Assembly (NCBI RefSeq): GCF_042453785.1
Contig: NC_091670.1
Location: 33,615,501 to 33,679,500, forward strand
DNA: 64,000 nucleotides
DNA from: Malus domestica
Lineage: Eukaryota; Streptophyta; Magnoliopsida; Rosales; Rosaceae
Reading direction: 5' to 3'
The notes beneath the pieces were generated by a model. It ran no database searches, was not told the origin of the DNA, and saw only the letters and a program-made list of their open reading frames with translations. The position numbers and the translations under genes are program-made. Positions 49,001-61,332 of the stretch are shown in pieces; within the stretch, counting starts at the first letter, position 1, and every line of letters begins with the position of its first letter.

Positions 49001-52000
49001 GAAAGAAATTGAAATGCAAAAGTCAGAGAAAGAACAGTCAGAACAGAGGGTTCGTGAGGTATTGATCTTGGAACTGCTTTCTGTCTCTCTTTTGCACTTA
49101 CATCTAGTAATTGCAAAATTATATGTTAACGGTCCATGATGGGGGATTCTCTCTCTCTCTAGGATTTTGTCTTATTCTGAGAACTATACACTCTATAAAC
49201 TTTCCCTGCACACTTCAACCTAATATAAACATAGAAATACGTAGTAATAGTCCAGAGAGCTAGATTTCAATAATTGTATATCTATGCCTGGTAGCTGAAA
49301 GAGTCATTTGGACCTTAATAACATTAGAAAAGTTGTACAGTCTGCCGATTTTGTGGCAGTACCTGCTGCAGATATATGTAGGCATGTGCTTATTAAATAA
49401 ACATATCCAATATTCTAATGTACTCTCTTTCTTGAAGCTACTTGAAAGATATAGAAACATTGATGTTCAAGATTATGATCGCACAAAGGAGGATGTTCGT
49501 CAGTTGCAGGTAGGCTGACACCTTTATAAGCAATGTTAATTGCTTTAAGCTTGTTTTGCTCCTGTTAGTTATTATAGCTTCGCCACTTATACTGACATTT
49601 TATCGTTGATATGTGTGAATCCTTGTCCACTTAAAAAAGATGTTGAAAAGCATTACAAATTACGGGTGTATTTTAACCTATTCTTGATGTTTTATCAAAT
49701 GGTTATGTAACTTATGTTAATGCATGTGATAAACTTCCAACTTGTTTGTCCCTTTTTTGGTTTACTTTTTTATTATGATTATCTGTACATTAATTATGTG
49801 AGTAGGGCAACAAACTATGGTGTGCGTCCATTTGTATCTTACTTTGTTTCAGTTCCCTTCAAATATTTATATGATTTCTTGTTCGTACTTTTATCATTGT
49901 TATTGTATACATCTTTATTTTATTTTCGTCATTTATGTCCTTAGAAAAAATTGGAGGAGAAGGATTCTCAAATAGTAGAAGTCAAGAAACTTCTTTCAGA
50001 AAAGTTGGAGACTGTATCACGTCTGGAGCGAGATATTGCTAACTCCAGATTGGAACTGACTGAGATGGAGAAGAGAATGAGTGACGCTTTGCAAGTTGAG
50101 GTACACCTTAGTTTCTGTATTCTATGACCAGATTTGGAGAAGTTCTTGCCATTGGATTTCTTATACAATGCTGATGTATACCCTTCCCATGGCTTCCTTG
50201 CACAGGCAAGTCTAAAATCAGATATCGAGAAGCAAAGGAAGATGACTGCTCAGTATAAGGTTTTTAAAAGTTTCATGTCCTTTATAAGGAACAATTGTTA
50301 CCTGAAATTAATTGCACATATTATATGTAATCCTCTCTTGACTAGTTTTTGACATTTGGAGTTGTGCTTATAAGGTGAAAGCTTTTCTTATTTTTTGGTT
50401 GATGATTAACATTCATGAATTCTGCAGAGGAGACTTGAAATGTTCTCAAGAGAAAAAGAGACCCTTTCAAAAGAAAAGGAGACACTATCAAAGGAAAAGG
50501 AGGAACTGAGCAAGGAGAATCAAGCTCTTTCTAGACAGCTGGAGGAACTCAAATTAGGTAAGTTTAAACCATCCATCAGTCCTTTTCCACTCATTTGTGA
50601 TATATATTATAATCCACTCATCTATCTGTTTCTGTTATTTGACTGTATCTTACAGCGAAACGAGCATCAGGGGATACTACCGGGGAGCAGGCAATTAGGG
50701 AAGAGAAAGACCAGAAAATTCAGGTTGAACTTAATAAACATTTTTGCTTTTCTGTATCTCTTTGACCTCTTTAGCAAGTTGTGACTTATTTACTATGATC
50801 GCCAGCTTCTGGAAAAGCATTTGGAGAGGCAGAGAGAGGAGCTGAGAAAGGAGAAGGACGAAAACCGTATGGAGAAAGCAATGCGCAAGAAGATGGAGAA
50901 GGCTGTAACGGATTCCTATACTAATGTTGACCAGGTTTTCTATCTGTCCGTTGTAGTAAATTCTATATCAGTTAAAGCATTCTACCAGTATATCCTAGGG
51001 TTTACTTCTGGAATTCAGCTGGACATGTTCTTAGTACTTTAATCTCAATGTGGATATAAGCTGTGTTACGAAGTGATGCATGTGATGTTTTTTGCTTTAG
51101 GACAAGACGAAGTTCATGAATGAACTAGAGAAGCATAAGCAGGCTCTGAAGCAACTTTCAGATGAGCTGGAAAAGCTAAAACATGCAAAAGACAGTCTCC
51201 CTGAGGTATGATTTTTATTTATCAAACCGGAAAGCAGATTCCTTTCACTCCCCTTATGAGTACCTATATTCTAACTTGTTTTACGTACTTTGTTCATCAT
51301 ATTTCAAAACCATGTTTTATACTTGCTATTTCACCTCGGTTTGTTTTAATAATATATTCCATGTATCTCAGGGCACCTCAATTGTTCAACTGCTATCGGG
51401 AACCATACTGGATGGCCTTGCTGCTGCCTACAGCTTAGCTGTTGAAAATTTCGAAAAGACAGCACATTCAGTTCACAATGAGTTTGGAGCTCACGGTGTT
51501 CTGGCAAACACTACTCCAGTTGCAGATGCTTCATTAGTGGCTACCTCTGGTACTTTTGTTGAGCAATTCTTTTTATACTGAGGATTGGTGTACTTCATTT
51601 TTTATTTCCATCGTTTATTTTGTAAATGCTGCTAGTTCTTTATTCATGTGTAAATTCGTTAACCTTTGTGTGCCATGCAGGTACTGCTCAAGCACCCACT
51701 GTTGTGCCTTCAATGAGTCCTGCGAAGGGCTTAGTATCCAAAGCGACTGAAGAAAGCGCAAAGAGAATCACTTTGCCCAAAACCAATGTCGAAACTCGCA
51801 AACCAGGAAGGAGATTGGTTAGGCCCCGTCTTGTAAGACCTGAAGAACCACAAGGTGATGTAGAGATGTCAGAGATGGAAGGCACCCGCAATGGGGGCAA
51901 ACAAGTGCCAACGAATGAAGTGGAAGTTCAAGGCAATGCTACTTTGACACAACCGCTGCTTCGGAAACGTCTGGCTTCTTCATCTACTTCTGAGTCCCGT

Positions 52001-53032
52001 GAGGAAACAAATAATCAAGGGGAAATTTGTCCTGATGTGGCAGCACCTGTGTCAAAGAAGTCCAAAGGTTCAGATTCTCCACAGGGGAGTGAAGGGCAGC
52101 CATCTACTAGTTCGGAGAATCTTGGGAGTGTTCCAGTCAAAGATGAACCTTTAGACGTCGCTGTTGATTTGCCGCAAGGTTTAAATGAGGAAGCTGCTGT
52201 TGATGTTGAGAAAGAAGAAACTGAGACTGCTGGGGAGAAGGTTGAAGAGCCAAATGAAAGACAGTTTGATGGTTCGAGTCAAGTTGAATCACAACCTGAG
52301 AAGGATAGTGATTTAGTGGAGAATGTGGATGGATCAGATGGAAAAGATATGCCATCACACGATGGAGCCAAAGATCAGGTTGAGCTGGAGCAACAGTCCA
52401 GTGATTTTGGAGGAGACCGAGAAGAGGGAGAGCTGGTCCCTGATATTTCTGAGCTTGAAGGTGGTGGTGATACGATGGCCAGTCCTGAAATAGGGGAAGT
52501 TCAACCTGAACCTGTAACAACTCCCGAGGCTTCCCCAGCTAGGGGCGATGATTATGGTGTTGCTGCTGGTTCTGTTGTGGATATCAGTGAGGTTAATTAT
52601 CCAGAGATTCTTAATGATGACATTGATGCGACTGAAGAAACCGCTGATGGTTCCGATAAGTCAATTGACGGTAATGACCAAACTGTGATGGAGACTGATC
52701 AGGCTGCCGAAGCTACCTCAGTAATCGTGGATACCACTTCAACAGGTACCACATCGGAAGTTAGCGTTTCAAAACAAACTAGTCCCAGTCTTGCGGCAGA
52801 AGAGGTGAGACAGGTGTCTCCAGTGACTAATCCGTCAACTACCATAAATATAACAGAACGAGCCGTGGCGAATGCACGCCGAAGACAACAGGCAAGAGGG
52901 CTTTCTACATCACCAAGCCCAGGTCGTGGTGGACCAGCTGGAAGACAAGGTGGGAGACCTGGACGTGCCCCTCCTGGACGCGGACGCGGACGTGGACGAT
53001 CTCGTGGGTCAACATCTGGCGATCAAGGGTGA
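37023..53032 (+). CDS. NUA: Nuclear Pore Anchor, Tpr/Mlp nuclear-basket protein
   Basis: The plant Tpr/Mlp orthologue lines the nuclear basket; in Arabidopsis it affects mRNA export, SUMO levels and flowering time. I traced 47 exons in frame to 2096 residues: 37023-37328, 37555-37701, 37808-37906, 38143-38271, 38452-38544, 38641-38706, 39103-39192, 39282-39359, 39721-39830, 39937-40057, 40167-40259, 40600-40648, 41316-41419, 41494-41562, 42415-42555, 42679-42783, 42902-43015, 43168-43246, 43476-43519, 43626-43699, 43994-44096, 44271-44405, 44479-44619, 44730-44783, 45014-45193, 45373-45420, 45562-45612, 45879-45962, 46041-46115, 46203-46387, 46464-46566, 47119-47235, 47327-47419, 47690-47863, 47955-48008, 48315-48425, 48719-48796, 48909-49058, 49438-49509, 49945-50100, 50206-50259, 50428-50557, 50656-50723, 50806-50934, 51101-51205, 51372-51549, 51681-53032. 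Residues about 30-1580 are coiled coil. Exon 42 repeats KEKETLS-type heptads. The last exon encodes an acidic Ser/Glu-rich tail and a Gly-Arg-rich end (GRGRGRGRSRG). Confidence 0.95.
38767..38917 (+). mobile_element. Au-like tRNA-derived SINE in NUA intron 6
   Basis: The head carries A-box-like GGTGCGATGGCAAGTGCC and B-box GGGTTCGAGACT. The body (GCAGCCTCTCC, GGGTAAGGCT, CAGACCCTGCGTAAAGCGGG, TGTACACTGGGTACGACC) resembles the plant Au SINE as I remember it and ends in a T run. The flanks carry an almost perfect 19-bp duplication, TTTAGCCATATGTTCGACT, at 38748-38766 and 38918-38936. This is a fairly recent insertion in the sense direction of the gene, and the surrounding exons remain intact. 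Confidence 0.88.
40283..40512. repeat. Diverged 130-bp tandem duplication, NUA intron 11
   Basis: GGAATGGATAATACTCATTATGGTGCC (40301) recurs as GGAATGGACAATACTCAACATAGTGCC (40431), followed in both by GTTGAACTTGCATAAA and TTGTGGGAC. The period is 130 bp. The copies differ at about 10% of positions by eye, so this is an older duplication. Confidence 0.75.
42603..42627. repeat. T25 run in NUA intron 15
   Basis: Twenty-five consecutive T lie between the exon 15 donor and the exon 16 acceptor. The run could act as a long polypyrimidine tract, or it could be the tail of a lost retro-insertion. It is likely to be unstable in length between individuals. Confidence 0.8.
45247..45284. repeat. 19-bp direct duplication in NUA intron 25
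   Basis: AAGCACAATTTCAATTAGC occurs twice head to tail between exons 25 and 26. It is a small replication-slippage duplication. Confidence 0.8.
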
Positions 53033-54025
53033 GACCAAAATTCATAAGAAAGTTGCACTTTATCCCCCATACTGCCATTGAAAGAGCACAAAGGGATGGT
53101 GTCGCAATTTTTTCGATGTTCGAAAATCGGATATGGATTTTGGAAACATGTTAGTTGGAGGATAAGTGGTTTGATGCTCAGTGAGTAGTATGTAAATCCA
53201 TTTTTGCTTCCTTGACGATGGAGCGAGCACCTGCCTACTGTTTTGCATAGTGTACTTTCTTGTTCCGGGAAGGACACGAACGCCACCTGTTTCGCTCGTT
53301 ATATTAACGTTTACCAAGTTTCGTTTGGACTATCATAGTTCTGCCTTCTGTGTTGGAGTTCTGCCAGGGTTTCCGGAAATGGTTGTCTCAAACTTTCCGG
53401 CTACCTCATCGCTTCACCGGACTGGATTGAGTCGATCAACATTTTTGCGATGAAAAAAGCGCGTAAATTATTTGTTTGTGATATTAGGTATGGTCACAAA
53501 GTATACGAGATAAAAAAGCGCGTAAATTATTTTTTTAATCCGTTTACATTTACATTTACCCGAAGAAAATGAGAAACTACAACAATAATAACAATATCTT
53601 ATTCCACTAAGTAGCGTCGTCTGTATGAATTCTCTAAGGCCATTGCGCTCAGCTGTATGAATACTTTCATAAATAAACTATCATTTTTTTTTCTTCCTTT
53701 TTTTTCTTTTTTACAATTACAATTACAATTGTGAATTTCAGGAGAACTAAGTGAGAGGTGGGAACACAAAACAAAGAACCAAATACACTTTTATGCTGAA
53801 GACAAAAGCTATATGTATGCAGGCAGAGGAAGGGCAGAGAACTTGGATTCCACAGGCATATGAATCGTTAGGTGCTTCCAAAACCAGCATTTCGTACCTC
53901 GGTTTCTTTCGACGGAAACTTGAAAGGGAAACAGCGACACCTCTTCATTCTCATGCCTTTGAATTTCATCTGCAAATTTACATATTTTAACTGCTGCTCG
54001 AAAACCGTCGACTCCAGTTTCTGGT
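53033..54025. other. Convergent 3' regions of NUA and the YTH gene
   Basis: About 1 kb between two converging genes. It includes GCGCGTAAATTATTT repeated at 53459 and 53518 and T-rich tracts near 53685-53712 that could be 3' processing sequence. No further gene is supported. Confidence 0.5.
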
Positions 54026-57000
54026 TTATAATCTGTCATATGCCCATATCTCTGCATCCTTTCCTTTGCCTTTCACCTTAGGCCCCTACTCAGCACTGAC
54101 ACTTAACTCACTCATTTTCTGCTGCAACATAAATAAAAATTCCTGGTTAACATTCCACGGCGAAAACAAATTACAAGCAAACCGAAAGAAGAAATTTAAC
54201 TCTCCCGCTTTGTCCTTCTACACTCCTCCCCTTGTTTATGTCTATATATATTTTTCTTTAATTATCGAATCCAACGCCTAAAGAAACGAGAGGAATGCAG
54301 GGGAAAAAAGAAGAGAGTGCAGAAATCAATTCCCGTAAAATATAGTAATTATTATCCTATCTGAAAGAATAGAATAAAGTCATCCCTATTTCAAAAACTT
54401 GAATGGCACAACACTCTCCACTTTGTTACTAGCTTTATTCTTGCTTTATTCTTGATCCTTTATGCATATATGCAAGAACTTTACTTAAACATGCCAATGG
54501 TATTAGAAAACTAGAAAAGATTTTCGTTGATCGAAAAGAATTGAGAGAAAGGAAGAGTCACGGCATACCTGCAGTTCGTAGTAGGGTGTAGATTGTGTGA
54601 TCCTCTTCTCCTGCATCATTTTCTGGCGGGTTTCGTAGAAATCAAAGTCATCCAGTATTGATGTCTTTGACATATAATTTTTAAAAATGTTCAGCATTTC
54701 GATACCCTGAAGAAGTTTCACCTGCAAAATACAAAAGTAATCTCAGATTTATGCTTGATCACACTGAATGAAAAATACAATAAAATCAAACTTCTTGTTG
54801 GTTATGCACACCTCTTGAGTGTCTCTACTATTGGTCACGGGCTTGTTCTCGTTGTTCTCAAGTATTATATGTCGTAACTGTGGGTTTGGGATGTCTTTTA
54901 TGATATGCCACTTGACCGGAAAATAACCATTCCACTTATCCTGCTGCCAGAAATCCATGTTCTTATTGAAGTCGACACGACCAATCATCTCAGCTACTCC
55001 ACAAAACTGACCACTAGCATTAACCTGAAACACATCATAAAACAGACGGAAGCAAAGATGGCATTAGTAAATCATTTTAGAGACCAAAGGTCCAAAAGTC
55101 TGCAGTAGGAAACTCCTGCGTAAAAATATAAGGTCTAAGTCTCCAGCATACCGAAAAGAAGAGGAAGACGGGACACTTGTAGCCCTTCTGTGCCACCTTC
55201 TCTTGTGCATCTTGATATGCACTATCCAACCTCTTATTTCCATTGGGAGTACTAGCCCACACATTGTATTTGATGCTTTTATGAATATCATCTTCACTGT
55301 AAGATTTGATGACAAAGAAAAGTGCTTGCTTGTATTTGGTTGGAAAGTCCGGGAGGTTATATTGATCCTTCCTGATGACAGAGGCTATGCCATCAGAATT
55401 TTCATTCTCCTTGTCAGCTCCGGGCACCAATGCACCTTTAGGATTGGTTGTTCTGGGGCCATGGTTCTTCTCATTAAATAGATTAATATCCTTAACGCCA
55501 TTAGCCTTACTTCTTGGTTTCAACTTGTCAGAGCCACCCCAGCCCCTTGCATTTGGTTTTAAAGTCGGAGAATTGTTTGGATAGAGCAGTCCGCCTGTCC
55601 CTTGGTTATAGACCGGAACCTTTGATACCGGAAAGTAACCTTTCGCTAGTGCCTCTGTTTGAAGACTTGGGGGACGCAGCGAGGCCTAAGATCATTGAAA
55701 AAATCATCAAAATTGCCCAAGATAAGAGAATATAACGCCACCGGCACAAAGAAAAAGTACTCTACCTTGTTTGCTGGTTTTGACTGATTTCGCGCACCAT
55801 AACCTGATGAAACATCCAACGGCTTGGGAGATTTAGAGAGTGGAGCACGAGTGTGACTAGGGGAAGAGAAATTAGGTTTATAGGGCGGTGTTTCTAAGAC
55901 TGCTTTGTGGGGACTTCCGACTGTTCCATCTCCAACAACAGGAGATGGATCCCACAAGTAGGGTGATTGGACGAACTCCCCATAAGGAAGAAGAGAAGGG
56001 TTATATCCGGGGGAAATAGGAGCTTGGTACACGGGACTCAGGGAGGGATACATCTGTTGACCAACATATTGCCCATCACTACCGATTGGAGAAATGGGCA
56101 TGTATGGCGAGTAGGGATCATAACCAGGCTGAAATCCTGGCATCAAGTAGACAAAAGATCCATTATCTGCTTGCATGACCTAAATGGAGCAAATAGTGAC
56201 TATAAGATCAGTTTGTTACAAATTGCACACAGCAGAAGTAATCTAAATGCAATTTGAAATCAACAGCCATATGAATCCAGACACATAACAATGTCTTTCG
56301 TGCGCAATTGTGAATTAGATAATGGAACTTACTGGATATTGCATCTCCATCCCTGTTCCACCAACATAGTATCCATTGTTTTCCATTTCATAACCTGCGC
56401 ATGTGGTAATGATAAGATGTTAAAAGTAGCCTAAGAACACGAATTATGGACCGTAGTTATGAGAAGCTGCTGCAAACCTGGATAGGTGTATCCGTAATAT
56501 GCAGTTGGCGGATAAGAAGTCAGGGATTCATAATCTGCATCTGCATCTGCATCACTTTTTTTTACACTGGCGTTTGTATCTCCCACGGTCGATATACATG
56601 ATGCTGTATCAGATGGGCTCCCATCCTTGCTGTGAGCCTAAAGATACACACACACACAAACAAGCAAATTCACAAGTTAGATTTTCATGGATCACAAAGC
56701 AAGCAGACATCAAAACTACGAATCACGCATCGAAACGACGAAATCTAAATATTCAACATGGTAACTCAATATATGGTACAAAGCCAAGCTTTAGGCCTAA
56801 AAACCAAATAATTATTGCAACAAAACAAGGAAAATAATTTTCACCCTCCTCTTCATCCCCTTGCACTTCCCCTCTTGTTTCTAGCCACATTGATTGAATA
56901 AATCGACGGGACAGAAACAAGCAGGAAGAACAGGAGGAGAAAAAGGGAGTGTGAAAGTAAATTATGGCATACAATACCAGATTGGAATTGAAGAATTCTG

Positions 57001-57201
57001 TGGATTGGACATGCGGGTTTGAATCTTTCTCTTCTTCCTCCTCTTTTCTAAGAGCTGATCATACAAAATCAGGATCAAAGAGTTAAGCTCAAACAATCAC
57101 AGAAACAAAAAATTCAGAAAAATAAAAATAAAAAACAAAAACAAAAATTCAGTAAATTACATACAGTTGTGATGAAATTGAGGTGCAGCAGCGGCAGCCA
57201 T
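54026..57201 (-). CDS. YTH-domain m6A reader (ECT family, ECT8-like)
   Basis: Binds N6-methyladenosine in RNA through a YTH domain. Nine exons, on the minus strand in order 57165-57201, 56978-57054, 56478-56637, 56333-56394, 55766-56179, 55152-55685, 54812-55024, 54569-54721 and 54026-54076, give 566 residues in frame. The first 250 residues are low-complexity, rich in Tyr, Pro, Gly and Ser, with an acidic start (KEEEEEKD) and an Asp-Ala run. The YTH domain covers about 351-490, with aromatic-cage tryptophans W393 (NVWAST), W454 and W459 (WQQDKWNG). The [15 protein letters not shown] signature is intact. The last coding exon ([16 protein letters not shown]) is only 51 nt and is the least certain part. 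Neighbour order suggests ECT8 orthology. The 5' flank has a long GA run. Confidence 0.92.
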
Positions 57202-57605
57202 GGCCTCTTTCCAAAGGCAAAAGAAAATCCTTTGAATCAATCAAATAAAATTAAACTAAAAATAAAAAAACAAAGATATTTTTGGGGTGTGTTTGTTATG
57301 GAGGAGAATCCTATATTTTCTCAAACAATATTAAAATCTGTCTCTCTGTCTATCTATATCTATCAAAAACATCTAACGTTGTAACAACACAACAAATCCG
57401 GATAAAAATTAGCGCTCTGTAATCTCTGCTGCCCAAAACTCCAACAATCCTACTCTTCTGCTGCTGCTTTTACTCCTTAATATCCACTTTTTCTTTCTCT
57501 TGGATTTTTTGTTTTTTTCCCAAAACAAAACCAAATTCCAATCAAACCCCAACAACAATCACCAAATCAAAAACACAGAAAACACATAAAGTTTTTGAAT
57601 TGGAA

Positions 57606-57634
57606 AGAAGAAGAGAGAGAGAGAGAGAGAGAGA
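57606..57634. repeat. GA microsatellite upstream of the YTH gene
   Basis: GAAGAAGAGAGAGAGAGAGAGAGAG lies about 410 bp before the YTH start codon. On the coding strand it reads as a CT tract, typical of plant 5' UTR introns and core promoters. Confidence 0.7.
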
Positions 57635-58452
57635 AATGGTTTTACTTGAGAACAACAAGAACAAGAAATAGCTTCACACAGCTAACGGCAGACAGAGACA
57701 GAGTAAAGTCAACAACAGCAATAACAACAATTTATGGCAAATGGACGGTGATGAGGCCTCCACGTCCTCTCCTTTATTCTTGTTAAATATGGAAATTAAT
57801 TAATTAAATATTTATGATATATTATTGTTTCTGCAATTATGCAGACATATTATTCTGGTTCTACTTTCGACTTCTGTTTACTGTTTTTTTTGCCTATTTG
57901 TGGAATCTTTCTATTTTTTATCACCACCATCATCCTTTTATGGGTTAAAGTTTTTAACTTTTACATCAACCATGCGGCTGCTGCCTTTTTTAATTATTTT
58001 TAGTAATTTTTATATATTTGCAGTGCATACACGTAGCTTTCATGTGCGTCATCACCAGCCCATGCTGGCACCCAAAAATCCAATTATTTCAAAATCTCCA
58101 TTCATTTATTTATTTATTTTTTCTTTTCGTGGTGGAATGAATACCATTCAACATATTATGGCCTCTATAAAACCAATGCTAGTTCACGTCTCTTCCACCG
58201 CGCACCGCCTCTCTATGGTCTCTACATTCCTCAGTCTCCATTTTTTTTATTTCATCCAGTTTTTAAATATCTTAAAATTCTCTTTTAATTGTTCCTTAAG
58301 ATTGTACCTAGGAAATAAACTCCATAAAACAAACATGATGCACTGAATTGTGCATCAAAAACCTTAGCAAATATAGATTGGTAATTAACGGTGATACTAA
58401 TTAAGAGCGCTATAGAGCGTTTCGGAGATATGCTCAAAATATCGGTGTATAC

Positions 58453-58627
58453 TTTTTTTTTTTTTTTGAGCAAATGATATTATCTACACTAGGGGGTGGA
58501 GGAGTGGGTTAAGTCTCACAATAGACTACCAATGATGTAGTTCAAATTCATCTTTGACGAGAATCGAACTTTAAGGCCTCTTACTTACAAGTAAAGAATA
58601 ATACCACTAAACCGTAGTACTAAGTGA
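58453..58627 (-). mobile_element. tRNA-derived SINE with target duplication
   Basis: On the minus strand the head GTTTAGTGGTATTATTC (A-box-like) is followed by AAGTTCGATTCTCG (B box). The body includes GTAGTCTATTGTGAGACTTAACCCAC and the end is a 15-base A run. The flanks AATATCGGTGTATAC (to 58452) and AATACCGATGTATAC (58629-58643) are a 15-bp duplication with two mismatches. Confidence 0.82.
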
Positions 58628-59930
58628 CAATACCGATGTATACTTACAACATCTTTCCCGTTTAAAAATACAAAAAAGGAAAAAGGCATAATAAACATGA
58701 TACGTTGAACTGCGCATAAGTGCGGGACGCTCTTTTTCTCTTCCTCCAGGTTGAAATTCCTGGTAAGTTTTTATCGAAGCCCATTGTTGTGCATTCTATC
58801 CTCTTTTATGTACGTTTATTCCCTCTCTTTCATCAATGAATATCGTACATCTTCTCAACAACAACAAAATCACTTATGCGTAAAACATATCGTAATTAAT
58901 GGTGATATTGTGAGCGTTCTAGGGCGTCTCGAAAATCATTTATACACGAAGATGACGCTTTACCGTAGTGGCGGAAAGCAATTTTTCCATGTACTCTAGT
59001 GCAGCTTCAGTCTCCACCGATTTCTCTCCCCCTATCATTTAACAATTTTAACCTATTAACGCTATCGTTTGTCAAAAAAAATGTAGGATTAATCAAATAA
59101 CATTATAATTGATCATTAATCGAATAAAGAGACATGAACCTAGTTTTCTTAAAGTTAATGATGATCCTGATGTTATGATTTTAATCATATGTGACTGTGA
59201 AGCTTGACACACGTATGATCATTAAGTTGGACCAAAACTGAATTTTACATCACTTTAAGAGGTAAAAGTTCTTTATTGAAAATTTGAACCATTTTTAAAA
59301 GGTCTTAGTAGATAGGACTAAAGAGGGAAAGACCATGAATTTGCATGGACCATGATTAATTAGTAGTAAGTTGTGCCTAAACTGTATTAGACTCAAATCA
59401 CATCGTTAAGCAAATAAAGTATCAATAAACCCAACATTCATCAAGCATTACCCTCCTTATTTAATCAAATTTATACAAAATGCAAAGATCCACTTATCCC
59501 GGTTGAGATGCCTTCCTATAACAGGCGCATTATCATTGGCCTTTATGCTCCTTTTCATCTGCTAAACCACACTAATTTGATGCCATCTATGATACTTCGG
59601 CAAAAGCTAATCGCTTATTTTTCACATCATGTTGTATACCAACGTGAAAGTTTTATACAATACGAGATGCATCGATGTTTAGGTTAACTGTTAAAATTTA
59701 GCATGCAAATCAAGTTATCTAATACATCATACATCAGTGCATTGTAGAATTTCGTATCACATAATGTGAAAACGTAACTTTACTTGCTCTAAAAACAAAT
59801 TTATCATGACATGTAAATTATAATCTAATACAGTTCATGATAATTGTGTTGACAAAATGAAAAATGATCATTGTGGAAACTGCAAATTAGGTTAAAATAT
59901 GCACACTTAAAATATGTGTGTGTCTTCACT

Positions 59931-60055
59931 TGTAAGTGAGAGGTTTTATGTTCGATTCTCGTCAAAGACGAGTTTGAACCATATTATTGTTAGCTCATTG
60001 TGAGACAAAACTCACTCTCTCTCCTTTAGGATAGAAAATATCGTTTGATCAAATA
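59931..60055 (+). mobile_element. 5'-truncated copy of the same SINE
   Basis: CTTCACTTGTAAGTGAGAGG, GTTCGATTCTCGTCAAAGACGAGTTTGAAC and GCTCATTGTGAGACAAAACTCAC match the body of the 58.5-kb SINE in opposite orientation. The A-box region is missing and the tail has become ATATAT. Confidence 0.7.
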
Positions 60056-60548
60056 TATATATATATCTTTATATCGAACGATCTTACCTAGAAAATAGCA
60101 ATAATAGCAAATGAGAAAGAAATATAATAAAAATAAAGTCATCGATCGATCAAGATTTTAAAATGCATCAAGCAGGTGTAAGTGCAGAATCACTGCAAGG
60201 ATTTGGATTTTTTTTTTTTTTATAGACTTTTAAAGATACTATGGTGGAACTTGGACTTTGATATGATTCACCTATAAATGTGCCACCATACTCAATGATT
60301 TGGCTTGGCTTTTGTTTTTTTCAACAATTGTGGACGCAGGAAATTTTTTAAAATCAAAATGAGCTTGAATAGTTCAATAATTTAGTTTGATCGTCAGCAT
60401 AAAAATAAAATAGTTTAAACAATAGAAAAAGAAGTATCAATATTTTGGGTAGGGTGTTGGAAAATTCTGAACAGCAAGAGTATAGAACTAAAAGGACCAA
60501 CCAGAAGAGGGCATGTAAAAGTTTTCTTTGTGGGTAAGGGTTCCTTCC

Positions 60549-60571
60549 TATCCATCCATCCATCCATCCAA
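60549..60571. repeat. ATCC tetranucleotide microsatellite
   Basis: About five tandem CATC units (TATCCATCCATCCATCCATC). It is a simple repeat with no other feature around it. Confidence 0.85.
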
Positions 60572-61093
60572 TTCCAACCATTTAAAACTATTGACATCGG
60601 CCAACCCCAATTTATTATACGAACCCAATATTTTAGGAGAGCCTGGAGTGCCACGATTGGCTTGCACGTGTTTGCTTCACTAACACTTGAAATATTGAAT
60701 CTGGATTGTATACATTTTACACCATTAAAAATATGGTTTCACAGAATTTGGATAAGACTTTGGAAAAATGAAGGCACAAGGAAAACACAAACTGTTTGGC
60801 TAAGAAGTAGATCCATCTAGCCGGAGCTTGTAATCCAAATAATTATTAAGAACATTCATTTATGCGTCACGAGTTTTGTTGCACTATTATCATTTTCGAT
60901 ATTGTTTAGAAAAAAATGCACACTTGAGTCAGTTGATCTAAATTAATGAATTTAACCTCAAGAAAAGAAGACAATTCTATAAATAAGCACTGTGATATTA
61001 ATTAAATTAAGCACCCGAAACCGGCAAGAGCTCCTATACGTTGAATATGGTGGTGGTTTTGATTTGATTATAAATAATAGAAAAGTAGAGATA

Positions 61094-61332
61094 TGTTGTA
61101 GCCTAAAATTTAGAGAGAAAGAAGAAGGGAGAGACGGCATAGAGAAGAGAAGGGTTTGTGAAATTATGTGTGATATTCATCAAGCATTGTGTATTTATTT
61201 ATAGTAATAGGAGAGAGAATAACTTACTCTCTAAGTAAAACAAAATCTAATGGGAAAGATCTTATAGATTCCGAATGATTCCTAACTTAACTTAAGATTT
61301 ATACCACACTACATTAAATATTAGTTACAACA
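61094..61332 (-). mobile_element. 3' LTR of a copia retrotransposon
   Basis: On the plus strand the 239-bp block starts TGTTGTAGCC and ends GTTACAACA, so its ends are inverted (TGTTGTA/TACAACA). On the minus strand it has a TATA-like ACTATAAATAAATAC, and just upstream of it (61333-61343) the polypurine tract CAAGGGGAAG. This is the arrangement of an LTR following the coding region of an element lying on the minus strand. Confidence 0.75.

Noticed and set aside
52137-52520. 127-codon minus-strand frame in the last NUA exon
   Set aside because: It is a Gln/His/Leu-rich antisense reading of the acidic NUA tail and lacks splice or promoter context.
57825-58346. A 173-codon frame rich in Phe and Leu
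   Set aside because: Its hydrophobic composition follows from T-rich DNA. It starts from a weak codon and shows no family match or gene signals.
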